From NCBI RefSeq assembly GCF_000296695.1, contig NZ_BAFK01000010.1, positions 1-64,000 on the forward strand: a DNA stretch of 64,000 nucleotides, in the 5' to 3' direction. Source of the DNA: Rheinheimera nanhaiensis E407-8 (GTDB lineage Bacteria; Pseudomonadota; Gammaproteobacteria; Enterobacterales; Alteromonadaceae). The notes beneath the pieces are model-generated. The model searched no databases and was not told the origin of the DNA. It saw only the letters and a list, made by a program, of their open reading frames with translations. The position numbers and the translations under genes are program-made. Below, in pieces: positions 42,797 to 52,410 of the stretch. The stretch's first letter is position 1. Each line of letters opens with the position of its first letter.

Positions 42797-44083
42797 TTGA
42801 AGCATTATGTTATTCCTTTAATCGCCGTTGCCACTATGGCTGCGTGCTCAGAAAGCCCGCCTGACTCAGCAAACCTTGCCAGTGCCAACGGTGCGCTGGT
42901 GATGGTGGGCGGCGCGCTCAGCAGTTCAAATGCCGTGGTGTATCAACGCTTTATCAGCCTGGCTGGCGGTGCCGATAAGGCAAAAATTGCCGTTATTCCT
43001 GCCGCCAGTGGCCAGCCGGTAAAGTACTTTAACCAGTTTGTTACCGATATGCAGCGATATGGCGTAACGGCCTCACAGCTGAGGCTTATCCCGCTGGCGG
43101 TAAAAGATGATAAATCGACACCACAGCAGGACGAAAGCCAGTGGCAACACAATGCCAGCGACGCAGAGCTGGCGGCCAGTTTGCACGACTACACGGCAGT
43201 GTGGTTTTTAGGTGGTGATCAGCTAAATATCACCGGCACTTTACGCAAAGACAACCGCATAACGCCGCTGTTGGATGCCGTGTATAAGCTGTATCAGCGT
43301 GGCGGTGTGATTGGCGGTACCAGTGCCGGGGCTGCCATGATGAGCCAGGTGATGATCGCGGCGGGTGACTCCTGGGGCGCACTTACCCAGGGGCTGACCG
43401 ACAGCTATAACGGCATGCAGGATCAGGAAAATAGCCCTTTACTGCTCAGCCAGGGGCTGGGATTTTTCCGGCATGGTATTATCGATCAGCATTTTGACCG
43501 CAAAGCCCGCTTTGGCCGTTTAGTGGTGGCCGCTGAGCTTAACAAGCAGCACTATCCACGTGGCTTTGGCATCGATGAAGATGCCGCTTTAGTGTATGAG
43601 GCGAAAACCGGCCTGGTACAGGCGATTGGTAATGGCGCGGTAACCCTGATTGATGTCAGTGAAGCCAAACGCATCGAAAACCCCAATGGCTACCATATTG
43701 AAAATGTGCGGATCAGCATTTTACAGGGCGATGATCAATACCATCTCAATGAGCAGCGTTTTATCCCTAATCCGCTAAAGCAGGCCACAGTGGGTAATGA
43801 GTACCTGAATATCAGCTCGCCTGTGGTATCCGGTGTGTTTAGCCGTAACACCCGGCTAAAAGATATGCTGACCTTTGATTTGGTAGACAATAAAGGCGCA
43901 GCAGAAGTTGTCAGTTACCTGATGCAAGGCGATGGCCCAGGCTTTACGCTGCGGTTTACTCAGGATGAGCAAACACAGGGTTACTGGCAATATCTGGATG
44001 GGTTAAAAGATAACGGCAGTGCCTACAATGTAAAGCTGGATATTATCCCCAGCCATTTTAATGTTACGCAGTTAGTGCCGTAA
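42797..44083 (+). CDS. Peptidase S51 / cyanophycinase-like lipoprotein
   Basis: This 428-residue protein has a lipoprotein signal (VIPLIAVATMAAC; Cys about residue 17). It has the S51 serine peptidase/cyanophycinase core: GALVMVGGALSSSNA, KIAVIPAASG, VWFLGGDQLNITG and the nucleophile elbow GGTSAGAAMMSQ, followed by GLGFFRHGIIDQHFDRKARFGRL. A C-terminal region of about 120 residues is extra. It probably cleaves Asp-containing (isoaspartyl or cyanophycin-like) peptides at the cell envelope. It starts with TTG 42797, preceded by GGAG. Confidence 0.85.
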   Translation: MKHYVIPLIAVATMAACSESPPDSANLASANGALVMVGGALSSSNAVVYQRFISLAGGADKAKIAVIPAASGQPVKYFNQFVTDMQRYGVTASQLRLIPLAVKDDKSTPQQDESQWQHNASDAELAASLHDYTAVWFLGGDQLNITGTLRKDNRITPLLDAVYKLYQRGGVIGGTSAGAAMMSQVMIAAGDSWGALTQGLTDSYNGMQDQENSPLLLSQGLGFFRHGIIDQHFDRKARFGRLVVAAELNKQHYPRGFGIDEDAALVYEAKTGLVQAIGNGAVTLIDVSEAKRIENPNGYHIENVRISILQGDDQYHLNEQRFIPNPLKQATVGNEYLNISSPVVSGVFSRNTRLKDMLTFDLVDNKGAAEVVSYLMQGDGPGFTLRFTQDEQTQGYWQYLDGLKDNGSAYNVKLDIIPSHFNVTQLVP

Positions 44084-44092
44084 CGCCGGCAA

Positions 44093-44124
44093 AAAAGGCC
44101 CGGACGCTAAGCTTTGGGCCTTTT
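44093..44124. terminator. Bidirectional terminator between converging genes
   Basis: AAAAAGGCCC pairs with GGGCCTTTT around a 14-base loop. A-rich and T-rich flanks allow termination from both sides: the S51 peptidase gene (plus) and the patatin-like gene (minus). Confidence 0.8.
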
Positions 44125-44133
44125 CTATCCAGA

Positions 44134-45177
44134 TCACAGCGCTTCAGCGACAAAATTCCGCTGTTTTAACGCCTCTGCCAATTGCTCCGAGCGGGCAATC
44201 ACTTCCTGCCAATAGGCGATACGTACTTTGTCCGGCAGTTTAAAATCATTACGGTCAGGAATTTTGCCAAACGGCAGTGACTTTACCCATTGCTCGCTGG
44301 GACACAGCAGCACCACATTATGTAAATGTGCCGCTGTTGCCCGCCGCCATGGCAGGGCTTTATCAAACCAGCCTGGCGTTAACCTGGGGTAAAAATGCGG
44401 ATACAGCACCAGGCCATTGTCGCTAAAGGGCAGGTCAAAGTGATAATCGGTCAGGCCGCCATCGTAATACCGGCCTCTGCCAGCACCGGCAATGTCCTCT
44501 ACCGGGTTCAGTACCAGCGGAATAGCGCCGCTGGCCAGCACGGCCTGGCGCAGGTTAGTTTTGCTTAGCTCAACATGCTGGGTGGGCAATATACCGGCAT
44601 GATGAAACGGTGCCTGGCTAGCGGGGGCATGAAACAGTACCCGCTGAAAAAAGTGTTGCAGGTGTTTGCGATGCAGCAAATTAGCAGCGGCAGCCAGCGT
44701 AAGCGCGCTGGCCTGGGTCAGCCTGTGCTGGCCGGCGGCAATGCGCCGGGCTTTGGCCACCACCAGATTAAGCTTAATCACCGGATTGGTTAACACTTGA
44801 TCCAGCGCCGCTTCCGTTGGAAACACCTCGTCAATAATGCCGGCAGAAATCTCGCTGATAAGGTTAGTATCGGCGCCTTTGGGGTAGCAAATATGGCTGT
44901 AGGCGTGGCAAAAGCGCTGTGAAGCCGCCACCGGGTTGGCCTGGGCAAAGCACGCAAAGCGCCAGGCACCGGCAGAGCTGCCTAAAATATGCAAAGGCGC
45001 TGTACGGCCGGCGAAAAATTCGCCAAATAAGTACTGATCCAGCCCAAACAGGCTAAACCACTTAGGGCCGCCGCTGGCGCCCACCATCACGTTAATATCG
45101 GCCTGGCGCAAACCATGCTGCTGAATATGCGCAAGCGCAGTAGGGCCGGCCAGTACCCGAAGTACAGAAGAGGTCAC
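44134..45177 (-). CDS. Patatin-like phospholipase family protein
   Basis: This 347-residue cytoplasmic protein carries patatin-type elements: an oxyanion loop GASGGPKW (about residues 33-40), a nucleophile elbow GSSAGAWR (about 67-74) and the catalytic aspartate in a DGGLTDYH motif (about 240). It should be a lipid acyl hydrolase. It starts with GTG 45177, with AGGA upstream, and lies 21 bases after the dGTPase gene on the same strand, so the two may be co-transcribed. The substrate is unknown. Confidence 0.8.
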   Translation of the reverse strand: MTSSVLRVLAGPTALAHIQQHGLRQADINVMVGASGGPKWFSLFGLDQYLFGEFFAGRTAPLHILGSSAGAWRFACFAQANPVAASQRFCHAYSHICYPKGADTNLISEISAGIIDEVFPTEAALDQVLTNPVIKLNLVVAKARRIAAGQHRLTQASALTLAAAANLLHRKHLQHFFQRVLFHAPASQAPFHHAGILPTQHVELSKTNLRQAVLASGAIPLVLNPVEDIAGAGRGRYYDGGLTDYHFDLPFSDNGLVLYPHFYPRLTPGWFDKALPWRRATAAHLHNVVLLCPSEQWVKSLPFGKIPDRNDFKLPDKVRIAYWQEVIARSEQLAEALKQRNFVAEAL

Positions 45178-45198
45178 AACACTGATGTCCTTAAATTG

Positions 45199-46482
45199 TC
45201 AGACCGCATTGGTATAGAGCCGGCGGTACATCAGCTCAGCGTAATCGTCGGTCATACCGGAGATGTAATCGCAAATCACCCGTGTTTTCAGCGCATCGGC
45301 CGCTTGTTGCCAGCGCAGCTGGGTGTTGGCTGGTAATAAGCGCGACGGATCTGAGCAAAAAGCGTCAAACAATGCCATCAGCATGTTTTGACAGCGAAAA
45401 CGCGACTGCTGAATATCGGGTCTGGAAATAACGCAGCGATACACCAGCTGCTTTAAGCAGTGCAAAATGGCGTGCGGCGCTTCCGCCAGTACTGCATTGT
45501 AACGGATTAGTGGCTCTGTAGCGCCGGGCAACACTTCTGTCAGCGACACCGAGCTTATCAGCAGGTTTACCAAAGAGCCGATAGCATCTTTACGTAAATG
45601 ATGCTGGTGGCTAAACAGCGCTGCGCCAATCTGCTGCATTTGCTGCGCCAGGGCAGTGGGCAGGTTATCCCAGTCGCTATTGGCCAGCCACTGGCTTTCG
45701 CTGATATTACCCAGCACTATGGCATCTTCCAAATCGTGTACGCCATAGGCTATGTCATCGGCCAGCTCCATAATAGACGCATCCAGCGATTTATAGCGTG
45801 ATTTAATAAATGGCGATTGCTCAAGCGTATCCACCTGCTGAAATAAGCTGCGGTCGTTATCAGACAGCGGCGCGAGGATCCAATCGAGAATATCGCTATC
45901 GGCAGCAAAAATGGCTTTTGCCGGCTTCCAGGGCGTTAGGTTAAGCGGGTTTTGCAAAGGTAAGGGGGCAAGGCCCAGTTGGGGTTGCAACACCGGGTAT
46001 TTTAATAAGCCCAGCAAGGTGCGCCGTGACAAGTCCATACCGTGCTGCTGGGTATAAGGCTCCAGTTTGGCAACGATGCGCAGCGTCTGGCCATTACCTT
46101 CAAAACCGCCATGGTTCAGCATTTTGTAATTCAATGCCGTTTCGCCACCATGGCCAAAAGGCGGATGGCCAATATCGTGTGCCAGGCAAAGTGCTTCCAT
46201 TAACGCATCGGCCGGTAAGATACCGTTAAGCCCGGCACTGGTTTTACTGCGCAATTGACTGACTAAACCGGTGCCAATTTGCGCCGCTTCTAACGAGTGG
46301 GTGAGCCGGGTGCGGTAAAAATCATTCTGGCCAATGCCTAAGATCTGCGTCTTGGCTTGCAGGCGACGAAAGGCCGCCGAGTGTAAAATGCGGGCCCGGT
46401 CGCGTTGCCAGGGCGTACGCTGATCGCCCGGGCGCATGCTTTCTGCGCCGGAGCGGCGTTCAGACCAAACAGAATCAGCCAT
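45199..46482 (-). CDS. Deoxyguanosinetriphosphate triphosphohydrolase-like protein (dGTPase)
   Basis: This 427-residue HD-domain enzyme of the dGTPase family releases triphosphate from dNTPs. The N-terminus RTPWQRDRARILHSAAFRRLQAKTQI and the metal site CLAHDIGHPPFGHGGE (about residues 97-112) are diagnostic, and MELADDIAYGVHDLEDAI carries the distal HD aspartate. The length fits the shorter dGTPase-like type rather than E. coli Dgt. It is divergent from yebG. Confidence 0.9.
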   Translation of the reverse strand: MADSVWSERRSGAESMRPGDQRTPWQRDRARILHSAAFRRLQAKTQILGIGQNDFYRTRLTHSLEAAQIGTGLVSQLRSKTSAGLNGILPADALMEALCLAHDIGHPPFGHGGETALNYKMLNHGGFEGNGQTLRIVAKLEPYTQQHGMDLSRRTLLGLLKYPVLQPQLGLAPLPLQNPLNLTPWKPAKAIFAADSDILDWILAPLSDNDRSLFQQVDTLEQSPFIKSRYKSLDASIMELADDIAYGVHDLEDAIVLGNISESQWLANSDWDNLPTALAQQMQQIGAALFSHQHHLRKDAIGSLVNLLISSVSLTEVLPGATEPLIRYNAVLAEAPHAILHCLKQLVYRCVISRPDIQQSRFRCQNMLMALFDAFCSDPSRLLPANTQLRWQQAADALKTRVICDYISGMTDDYAELMYRRLYTNAV

Positions 46483-46612
46483 GATATTCCTTGTTAATCA
46501 AACTACTAGCGGCGCGGCGGCCGTTTGCACACTAAGGCTATAGTACGCCAATAGCGGCAAAACTTCGAGTAGACAAAAGTGGCAATAAAAGCATTAGACA
46601 GCATTGTGTTTA

Positions 46613-46632
46613 TACTGTATAAAATAACAGTA
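46613..46632 (+). promoter_or_regulatory. LexA (SOS) box of yebG
   Basis: TACTGTATAAAATAACAGTA fits the CTGT-N8-ACAG consensus of the gammaproteobacterial LexA operator and is nearly palindromic. It lies 22 bases before the yebG start, as in enterobacterial yebG, so yebG should be induced on DNA damage. Confidence 0.93.
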
Positions 46633-46654
46633 ATTTAATTCAGAGGGAAACACC

Positions 46655-46957
46655 ATGGCTGTGATCATCAAATATGTGGTAGAACGTAACGGAGCGGAAA
46701 AAATGACTTTTACTTCTAAGGCCGAAGCCGATGCCTATGACAAAATGCTCGACACGGCGGATGAGCTGACCACAGTGTTAACGGAAAGCAAACTGCTAAC
46801 CGATGATAACCAGACCGAAGCGCTGGCGCTGTACCTGGCACAGCATAAAGATGAGTTGTTAGTTGCACTGGGCGCCAAAAAGCCGGCAGCAAAAGACAAA
46901 GCCGTTGCTGATAAAACGGCAAAAGCGAAAATAGCGGCGGTAGAGCAGGCAGCTTAA
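46655..46957 (+). CDS. yebG: SOS-regulated protein YebG
   Basis: This 100-residue protein starts with the family sequence MAVIIKYVVERNG. It has the YDKMLDTADEL segment and a Lys/Ala-rich C-terminal tail typical of YebG. It is a small DNA-damage-inducible protein of unclear biochemical role. A LexA box and a GAGGGAAA ribosome-binding site precede it. Its stop overlaps that of the converging symporter gene. Confidence 0.92.
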   Translation: MAVIIKYVVERNGAEKMTFTSKAEADAYDKMLDTADELTTVLTESKLLTDDNQTEALALYLAQHKDELLVALGAKKPAAKDKAVADKTAKAKIAAVEQAA

Positions 46958-46970
46958 CGCGCCTGCTGTA
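46946..46970. terminator. Hairpin spanning overlapping stop codons of converging genes
   Basis: AGCAGGC and GCCTGCT (about 46946-46952 and 46964-46970) form a hairpin whose loop contains both stop codons (TAA 46955-46957 for yebG and, on the other strand, the symporter stop 46954-46956). T-tracts are weak, so termination strength is uncertain. Confidence 0.4.
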
Positions 46971-48351
46971 TTTTTTGCCAATAGGCGCTTAAGTCGGCTT
47001 TTACCTCAGGTAACAGCAGATAAAGCGCCAGTATATTGGGCACCGCCATTAAGAAAATCATCGAGTCGATAAAATCAAACACCGCCATTACATTGGGCAC
47101 AGCACCAATAGACACAATAAAACAGAACAACACCTTATATAGCTGGGTAAGCCTGGGGTTAGTGCCTACCAGATAGCGCCAGCCGGTTAAGCCATAGTAA
47201 GACCAGCTTATTACGGTTGAAAAGCCAAATAGCAGCAGCGCCACCATTAGCACCCAGGGAAACCAGCTAAATACCGAGGCAAAGGCGCCAGAGGTAATTT
47301 GTACGCCATCCAGCCCCGGCGTTTGATAGGCACCGGTTAAAATAATCACCAAAGCGGTAATGGTACAAATCACTACAGTGTCGATAAAGGGCTCCAGTAA
47401 GCCAACAAAACCCTGGCTCACCGGATCTTTTACCTGAGCGGCTGCGTGTGCTATCGGCGACGAGCCAATACCGGCCTCGTTGGAGTAGGCCGCGCGGCGA
47501 AAGCCCTGAATAAGCACGCCGATAAAGCCGCCATAGCTGGCTTCGGGCGTAAAGGCGCTTTGTACAATCAGCCACAGCGCCGCAGGAATCGCGCTGTAAT
47601 GGTTTAACATCACCAGCAAAGACGCAATTAGATAAATACCGCACATCAGCGGCACCAGTTTGCTGGTAACCCGGGCGATACTTTTTAAGCCGCCGATAAT
47701 CACAGCACCCACCAACAGTGCATAACAGGCACCAAACAGCCAGGCGTTATCAAAGCCGGTTACGGTTTTTACCTGCACAAAGCCCTGATTCACATGAACA
47801 AAACCAGCCGAACCAAAAATAACAAACACCGAAAACGCCATTGCCAGTAAGGAGCCCAACAGCGGCAGATTAACTTTATCCAGTGCCGCTTTAATGTAAT
47901 ACATCGGGCCGCCCGACACGCTGCCATCGGCATTAAGTTGGCGGTATTTTACCGCCAGCGTACATTCGACAAATTTGGTCGACATACCCAAGAGGCCAGC
48001 CACTATCATCCAGAAGGTTGCCCCCGGGCCACCCAAACTTATCGCTACCGCCACGCCGGCAATATTGCCGGTGCCGACAGTGCCGGAAAGCGCCGTGCTT
48101 AACGCCTGAAACGGGGTAATTTCGCCTTTGCCGCCGGTGGGCTTATTGTTACGCAGTAAACTTAGGGCATGAGCAAAGCCCCGTAAATTGATAAAACCCA
48201 GGTAAGCGGTAAACACCAGGGCGCCGCTAATTAACCAGATAAGCACTAAGGGGATAGCTACGCCATTAATATTAAAGGCATAAAACACCACAGCTGATAA
48301 CTGTGCGGTAAAATTTGCAAAGGCTTCACCAAAAGAAAACGCAGTAGTCAT
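46954..48351 (-). CDS. Alanine/glycine:cation symporter (AGCS family)
   Basis: This 465-residue inner-membrane transporter has about eleven transmembrane helices. AGCS hallmarks are present: ALSTALSGTVGTGNIAGVA (about 86-104), GGPGATFWMIVAGLLGM, EAGIGSSPIAHAAAQ (about 294-308) and the FSWFPWV-WSYYGLTGWRYL region. It is likely a sodium-coupled alanine or glycine importer. It is transcribed alone. Confidence 0.92.
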   Translation of the reverse strand: MTTAFSFGEAFANFTAQLSAVVFYAFNINGVAIPLVLIWLISGALVFTAYLGFINLRGFAHALSLLRNNKPTGGKGEITPFQALSTALSGTVGTGNIAGVAVAISLGGPGATFWMIVAGLLGMSTKFVECTLAVKYRQLNADGSVSGGPMYYIKAALDKVNLPLLGSLLAMAFSVFVIFGSAGFVHVNQGFVQVKTVTGFDNAWLFGACYALLVGAVIIGGLKSIARVTSKLVPLMCGIYLIASLLVMLNHYSAIPAALWLIVQSAFTPEASYGGFIGVLIQGFRRAAYSNEAGIGSSPIAHAAAQVKDPVSQGFVGLLEPFIDTVVICTITALVIILTGAYQTPGLDGVQITSGAFASVFSWFPWVLMVALLLFGFSTVISWSYYGLTGWRYLVGTNPRLTQLYKVLFCFIVSIGAVPNVMAVFDFIDSMIFLMAVPNILALYLLLPEVKADLSAYWQKIQQAR

Positions 48352-48506
48352 GTATTGTTAGCAGTATGGATGGCTGAATAATGCAGCAAGACTACTGTGT
48401 TCTAGATACAGATACAAGGGCCAATATTGCGTACCGTCTGACGTTGTATCTTATTGAATTTACTTTTAAGCTGCTAACAGGATTTGCTCTGGCGGGTAAC
48501 GCAGGA

Positions 48507-49418
48507 ATGACAAAACAGCATCATGGTCATCATTGTGGCCATCAGCACCATCATAGCGAGAGCAGTAATATTGCGCTGGCATTCTGGCTTAATTTTGGTT
48601 TTGCCCTGATTGAAATTGTCGGCGGCCTGTTAACCAATAGCGTGGCCATTATTGCTGACGCTATTCACGATTTAGGCGACAGCCTGGCCATTGGGTTTGC
48701 CTGGCTTGCCAGTAAAGTTGCCGGCAAAGCACCTGATGAACGTTATAGCTATGGCTACCGGCGCTGGTCTTTGCTTAGCGCCTTATTAACGGGGGTGATC
48801 CTGGTGCTGGGGTCAGTGTGGGTATTAGCCGAAGCAATACCGCGCTTATGGCAGCCGCAGTTACCCCATACCGGCGGCATGTTTGTGCTGGCACTGTTGG
48901 GTATAGCGGTAAATGGCGCTGCACTGCTGCGCTTGCGCCGTGGCAAAACGCAGAACGAGAAACTGCTCAGCTGGCATTTACTGGAAGACGTACTGGGCTG
49001 GGTCGCGGTGCTGATTGGCGCTGTGCTGATGTATTTTACCGGCTGGGCCTGGTTAGATCCGCTACTTTGTATCGGTTTTACCCTGTTTATCTTACTTAAT
49101 GTAATAAAAAGCCTGCGTCAAACCCTGGCGTTATTTTTACAGGTATCACCAAGCCCGGCGTTACAGCAGGAAATTGGCACAGCGCTCAGACAACTGCCAT
49201 TTGTTAAAGCCGTGCATCATCTGCATCTGTGGTCGCTGGATGGCGAGCAGCATGTACTTACCGTGCACCTGCAAGTGGTTACGCCGGCAGATCTGGCCGG
49301 GCAGCTTTATTACAAGCAGCAAGTTGCCGCTTCGCTGGCACCTTATCAGCTAAGTCATACCACCATTGAGTTTGAAATAGACGGTGAAGCCTGCCGGGAT
49401 CTGGGCCAGGCAGGCTAA
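48507..49418 (+). CDS. Cation diffusion facilitator (CDF) family metal exporter
   Basis: This protein of about 303 residues has a His-rich N-terminus (HHGHHCGHQHHH) that may collect metal. Six transmembrane helices carry the CDF site ADAIHDLGDSLAIGFAW (HD residues of the zinc site), and a C-terminal cytoplasmic ferredoxin-like domain ends with HHLHLWSLDGEQHVLTVH. It probably exports zinc (ZitB-like) by proton antiport. ATG 48507 was preferred since it begins the family-typical His cluster; an upstream ATG at 48381 would add an unusual 42-residue leader. Confidence 0.88.
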   Translation: MTKQHHGHHCGHQHHHSESSNIALAFWLNFGFALIEIVGGLLTNSVAIIADAIHDLGDSLAIGFAWLASKVAGKAPDERYSYGYRRWSLLSALLTGVILVLGSVWVLAEAIPRLWQPQLPHTGGMFVLALLGIAVNGAALLRLRRGKTQNEKLLSWHLLEDVLGWVAVLIGAVLMYFTGWAWLDPLLCIGFTLFILLNVIKSLRQTLALFLQVSPSPALQQEIGTALRQLPFVKAVHHLHLWSLDGEQHVLTVHLQVVTPADLAGQLYYKQQVAASLAPYQLSHTTIEFEIDGEACRDLGQAG

Positions 49419-49426
49419 GTTGAATG

Positions 49427-50641
49427 TTATTGGCTATAAGCGGGTAAAAATTGCGCCAGTTTACCCAATGCCGCTTCTAACTGCTCTTTATGCGGTAAAA
49501 ACACGATGCGAAAGTGATCCGGCTCTGGCCAGTTAAAGGCGCGGCCATGCACTAACAGCACCTTGTGCTGGCGCAGAAAATCCAGTACGAACAGCTCATC
49601 GTCTTTGATGCGAAATTTCTTGCGGTCAATCTTCGGAAATAAGTACATCGCACCTTTAGGCCGCATACAGCTTAAGCCATCAATTTGCGTCACCAGTTTA
49701 TGCGCTAAATCCATCTGTTCGTATAAACGCCCGCCTGGCACCACCAATTCGTTAATGCTTTGATAGCCGCCCAGCGCCGTTTGCACCGCATGCTGGCAGG
49801 GCACGTTGGCACACAGCCGCATTGACGCCAGGATATTCAGGCCTTCGATGTAGTGGCGGGCTAAATGTTTGGCGCCGGAGATAAATAACCAGCCAACGCG
49901 AAAACCAGCGATACGGTAATTTTTCGATAAACCGCCAAAGGTCAGCATAATCAAATCATCGGCCAGAGATGCCGTGCTGACATGTTCGGTGCCGTCATAC
50001 AGCACTTTGTCGTAAATCTCGTCGCTAAGCACGACCAGCCGGTGCTCACGGGCGATTTTGAGTAGCTCCAGCAAGAAGGCTTTGTCGTACACCGCACCAG
50101 TGGGGTTGTTCGGGTTGATCAGTACGATGGCTTTGGTTTTTTTACTGATTTTCTGTTTTATATCGTCTAAATCCGGGTACCAGTCCTGCTGCTCGTCACA
50201 GCGGTAATGCAGCGGTTTGCCGCCGGCCAGATTAACGGCAGCAGTCCAAAGCGGATAATCAGGTGAAGGAACCAGCACCTCGTCGCCATTATTCAACAGC
50301 GCCTGCAGCGACATTAAAATCAGCTCTGATACGCCATTACCAATGTACACATCATCGGCGTCAGCGCCTAAAATCCCGCGCTGTTGGTAATACTGCGCTA
50401 CGGCAACTCTGGCAGAATATATCCCCTGCGAATCTGAGTACCCCTGTGCGGTAGGCAGGTTATGGATAACGTGTTTTAGAATTTCATCCGGTGCTTCAAA
50501 ACCAAAGGGCGCAGGGTTGCCGATATTTAATTTAAGAATGCGATGGCCTTCTTCTTCCATGCGTTTGGCTTCCTGTGCGACAGGGCCGCGGATGTCATAA
50601 CAGACACCGTCTAATTTAGTTGAGCGCTCAATGGGTTTCAT
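49427..50641 (-). CDS. alaA: Alanine-synthesising aminotransferase (AlaA/YfbQ type)
   Basis: This 404-residue class-I PLP aminotransferase makes alanine from pyruvate and glutamate. It has the characteristic start KLDGVCYDIRGPVAQEAKRM, NIGNPAPFGFEAP, the VLINPNNPTGAVYD motif and the PLP lysine in GGLSKNYRIAGFRVGW (about residues 236-251). Its full-length similarity style and size match AlaA. It is transcribed alone. Confidence 0.92.
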   Translation of the reverse strand: MKPIERSTKLDGVCYDIRGPVAQEAKRMEEEGHRILKLNIGNPAPFGFEAPDEILKHVIHNLPTAQGYSDSQGIYSARVAVAQYYQQRGILGADADDVYIGNGVSELILMSLQALLNNGDEVLVPSPDYPLWTAAVNLAGGKPLHYRCDEQQDWYPDLDDIKQKISKKTKAIVLINPNNPTGAVYDKAFLLELLKIAREHRLVVLSDEIYDKVLYDGTEHVSTASLADDLIMLTFGGLSKNYRIAGFRVGWLFISGAKHLARHYIEGLNILASMRLCANVPCQHAVQTALGGYQSINELVVPGGRLYEQMDLAHKLVTQIDGLSCMRPKGAMYLFPKIDRKKFRIKDDELFVLDFLRQHKVLLVHGRAFNWPEPDHFRIVFLPHKEQLEAALGKLAQFLPAYSQ

Positions 50642-50886
50642 AACAACGACCTTAATGCCTGAGTTTTATCCGTCCAGACAGCTAAATTGCTGTGAGGCAC
50701 TGTTTTCACATAACTAGGGTTGCTTTGCAATGGTCAAAGCCGGGTTTTGCGTAAAAAAACTAAGCCAGCGCAGTTTTTGTTCGTATAAATGCACCTGTGC
50801 AGGTAAAATAGCGCGGTCTTGTTGTAACAAACAGGTTACTGTCACGGTAAAGGTATCGTGCAGGAAGAGTAACCAACAGGTGATAG

Positions 50887-51750
50887 ATGTTGTTGAAAAA
50901 AATCATTATTTTACTTTTTTGGCTGCTGGTGGTAGTGGCCGCTTTAAGCCCTTTTACCGAGCTTGAGCCGGTAAAACAGCTAGACTCGCTGGAAGAGTGG
51001 CAAAAGCCCAGCCGCATTACTGCGTTAAACGATGCGGATAAAAAGAAAGTACTGCAGCGCCTGGCGTACACCCAAAGTGCGCCGGTGTTTAGCCGCCTGC
51101 CGGACTTTAACCAATATACCGATGTAACCGAGAAAAAACGGGCATTTTTTAACTACCTGCGCCCTTACGTTAAGCGCGAGAATGCCAGGTTGCGTTCGTT
51201 GCGGGCGCAACTTTTGGATATTCAGGAAAAAAAGCAAAAGCGTTTACGCATCTCCTTAGAGGAATATGCCTTTTTATACAGCCTGTATGATGAGTTCAGG
51301 ATGGAAGTAGCCGAAACCGACGAAACCATGCTCGAAGAGCTGCTAAAGCGGGTAGATATTATTCCGGACACCCTGGTGTTAATGCAGGCTGCGAATGAAT
51401 CTGCCTGGGGTACCAGCCGTTTTGCCGTTGAAGGTTATAACTTTTTTGGTCAGTGGTGTTTTCGCGAAGGTTGTGGGCTTATTCCTAACTCACGCCTCGA
51501 GGGGCAAAGCCATGAAGTGGCGAAATTTGATAACCCGGGTGCCAGTATTAAAAGTTATTTCTACAACCTGAATACTTTTCATACCTATGAGGGCTTGCGC
51601 GCTATCCGCGCCCGTTTGCGTGATGAGGGCAAGCCGGTGCGCGGTGAAATGCTGGCGGCAGGGCTGGGTTCTTACTCCGAGCGCGGTGACGAGTACATTG
51701 CCGAAATCAGCGGCATGATCCGTTTTAACCGTAAATTACTGGAAGAATAA
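50887..51750 (+). CDS. Bax-like glucosaminidase
   Basis: This 287-residue protein has an N-terminal signal anchor (about residues 5-24) and a C-terminal glucosaminidase domain. MQAANESAWGTSRFAVEGYNFFGQWCF (about 172-198) contains the catalytic Glu and the conserved FGQWC loop of the Bax family, and KSYFYNLNTFHTYEGLR follows. It probably cleaves peptidoglycan glycans in the periplasm. It ends 1 base before the next gene, with which it forms an operon. Confidence 0.85.
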   Translation: MLLKKIIILLFWLLVVVAALSPFTELEPVKQLDSLEEWQKPSRITALNDADKKKVLQRLAYTQSAPVFSRLPDFNQYTDVTEKKRAFFNYLRPYVKRENARLRSLRAQLLDIQEKKQKRLRISLEEYAFLYSLYDEFRMEVAETDETMLEELLKRVDIIPDTLVLMQAANESAWGTSRFAVEGYNFFGQWCFREGCGLIPNSRLEGQSHEVAKFDNPGASIKSYFYNLNTFHTYEGLRAIRARLRDEGKPVRGEMLAAGLGSYSERGDEYIAEISGMIRFNRKLLEE

Positions 51751-51751
51751 T

Positions 51752-52396
51752 ATGCGCTCTTTGTTGCTGCTGGCACTGCTTATCGCCGCGCCGGTGTCGG
51801 CTGATTTACTGCTTAATTACAACGGTTTTTACAGCCGGATGAAAAAATTACAGCAGCCTGAGTACAGTGACATTACGCTGGCTTTTGCACTTACTGGTGA
51901 GCGTACAGGGCATGCCTGTCAGTTTTATCGCATTAAGCTGGTCAGTGACCGGCACGATCTAACGCTGGATACCGCAGCAAATGGTGAGATTAGCCTGCCG
52001 TATGATGAAGCGCTGAAAAACAGCAATGCCGTGCTTCAGGTGTTGCAGGCCGATAATGTTGAGCCCTGTCAGGTGCAGTTCAGGCTGCGCTCGCGTATGC
52101 GTTTGCCGGCGCAGTTAAGCTTAAGCCAGCTGGCGCATTATCGCAGCCAGTTTGATCTGCTGCTGGATGATATGGCCGGTCTGGGTGAATACTGGTTACC
52201 GCCGGTAAGTGGCGTCATAGTTGAGTTTGCTGAGGATGTTGCTATGCCAGACTTAACGGCCGCACAGCAGGCCGTAACACAGTGCAGCGCCAGACGCTGC
52301 ACCATAGTGCTTGATGAAAGCTTAGCTGCCGATAGCCAGTGGCCGTTTAACCAGCGACCGGCGTATCTGTTACCCTTTATCAGTGCCGCTCAATAG
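51752..52396 (+). CDS. Exported protein, DUF2987-like
   Basis: This 214-residue protein has a signal peptide (MRSLLLLALLIAAPVSA). The mature part resembles the DUF2987 family of Alteromonadales (LLLNYNGFYSRMKKL..EYSDITLAFAL, then HACQFYRIKLVSD). Cysteines at HACQF, EPCQV and QCSARRC could form periplasmic disulfides. The function is unknown; its close coupling to the Bax-like glucosaminidase suggests an envelope role. Confidence 0.7.
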   Translation: MRSLLLLALLIAAPVSADLLLNYNGFYSRMKKLQQPEYSDITLAFALTGERTGHACQFYRIKLVSDRHDLTLDTAANGEISLPYDEALKNSNAVLQVLQADNVEPCQVQFRLRSRMRLPAQLSLSQLAHYRSQFDLLLDDMAGLGEYWLPPVSGVIVEFAEDVAMPDLTAAQQAVTQCSARRCTIVLDESLAADSQWPFNQRPAYLLPFISAAQ

Positions 52397-52410
52397 CGGC
52401 CTGGTTTACA

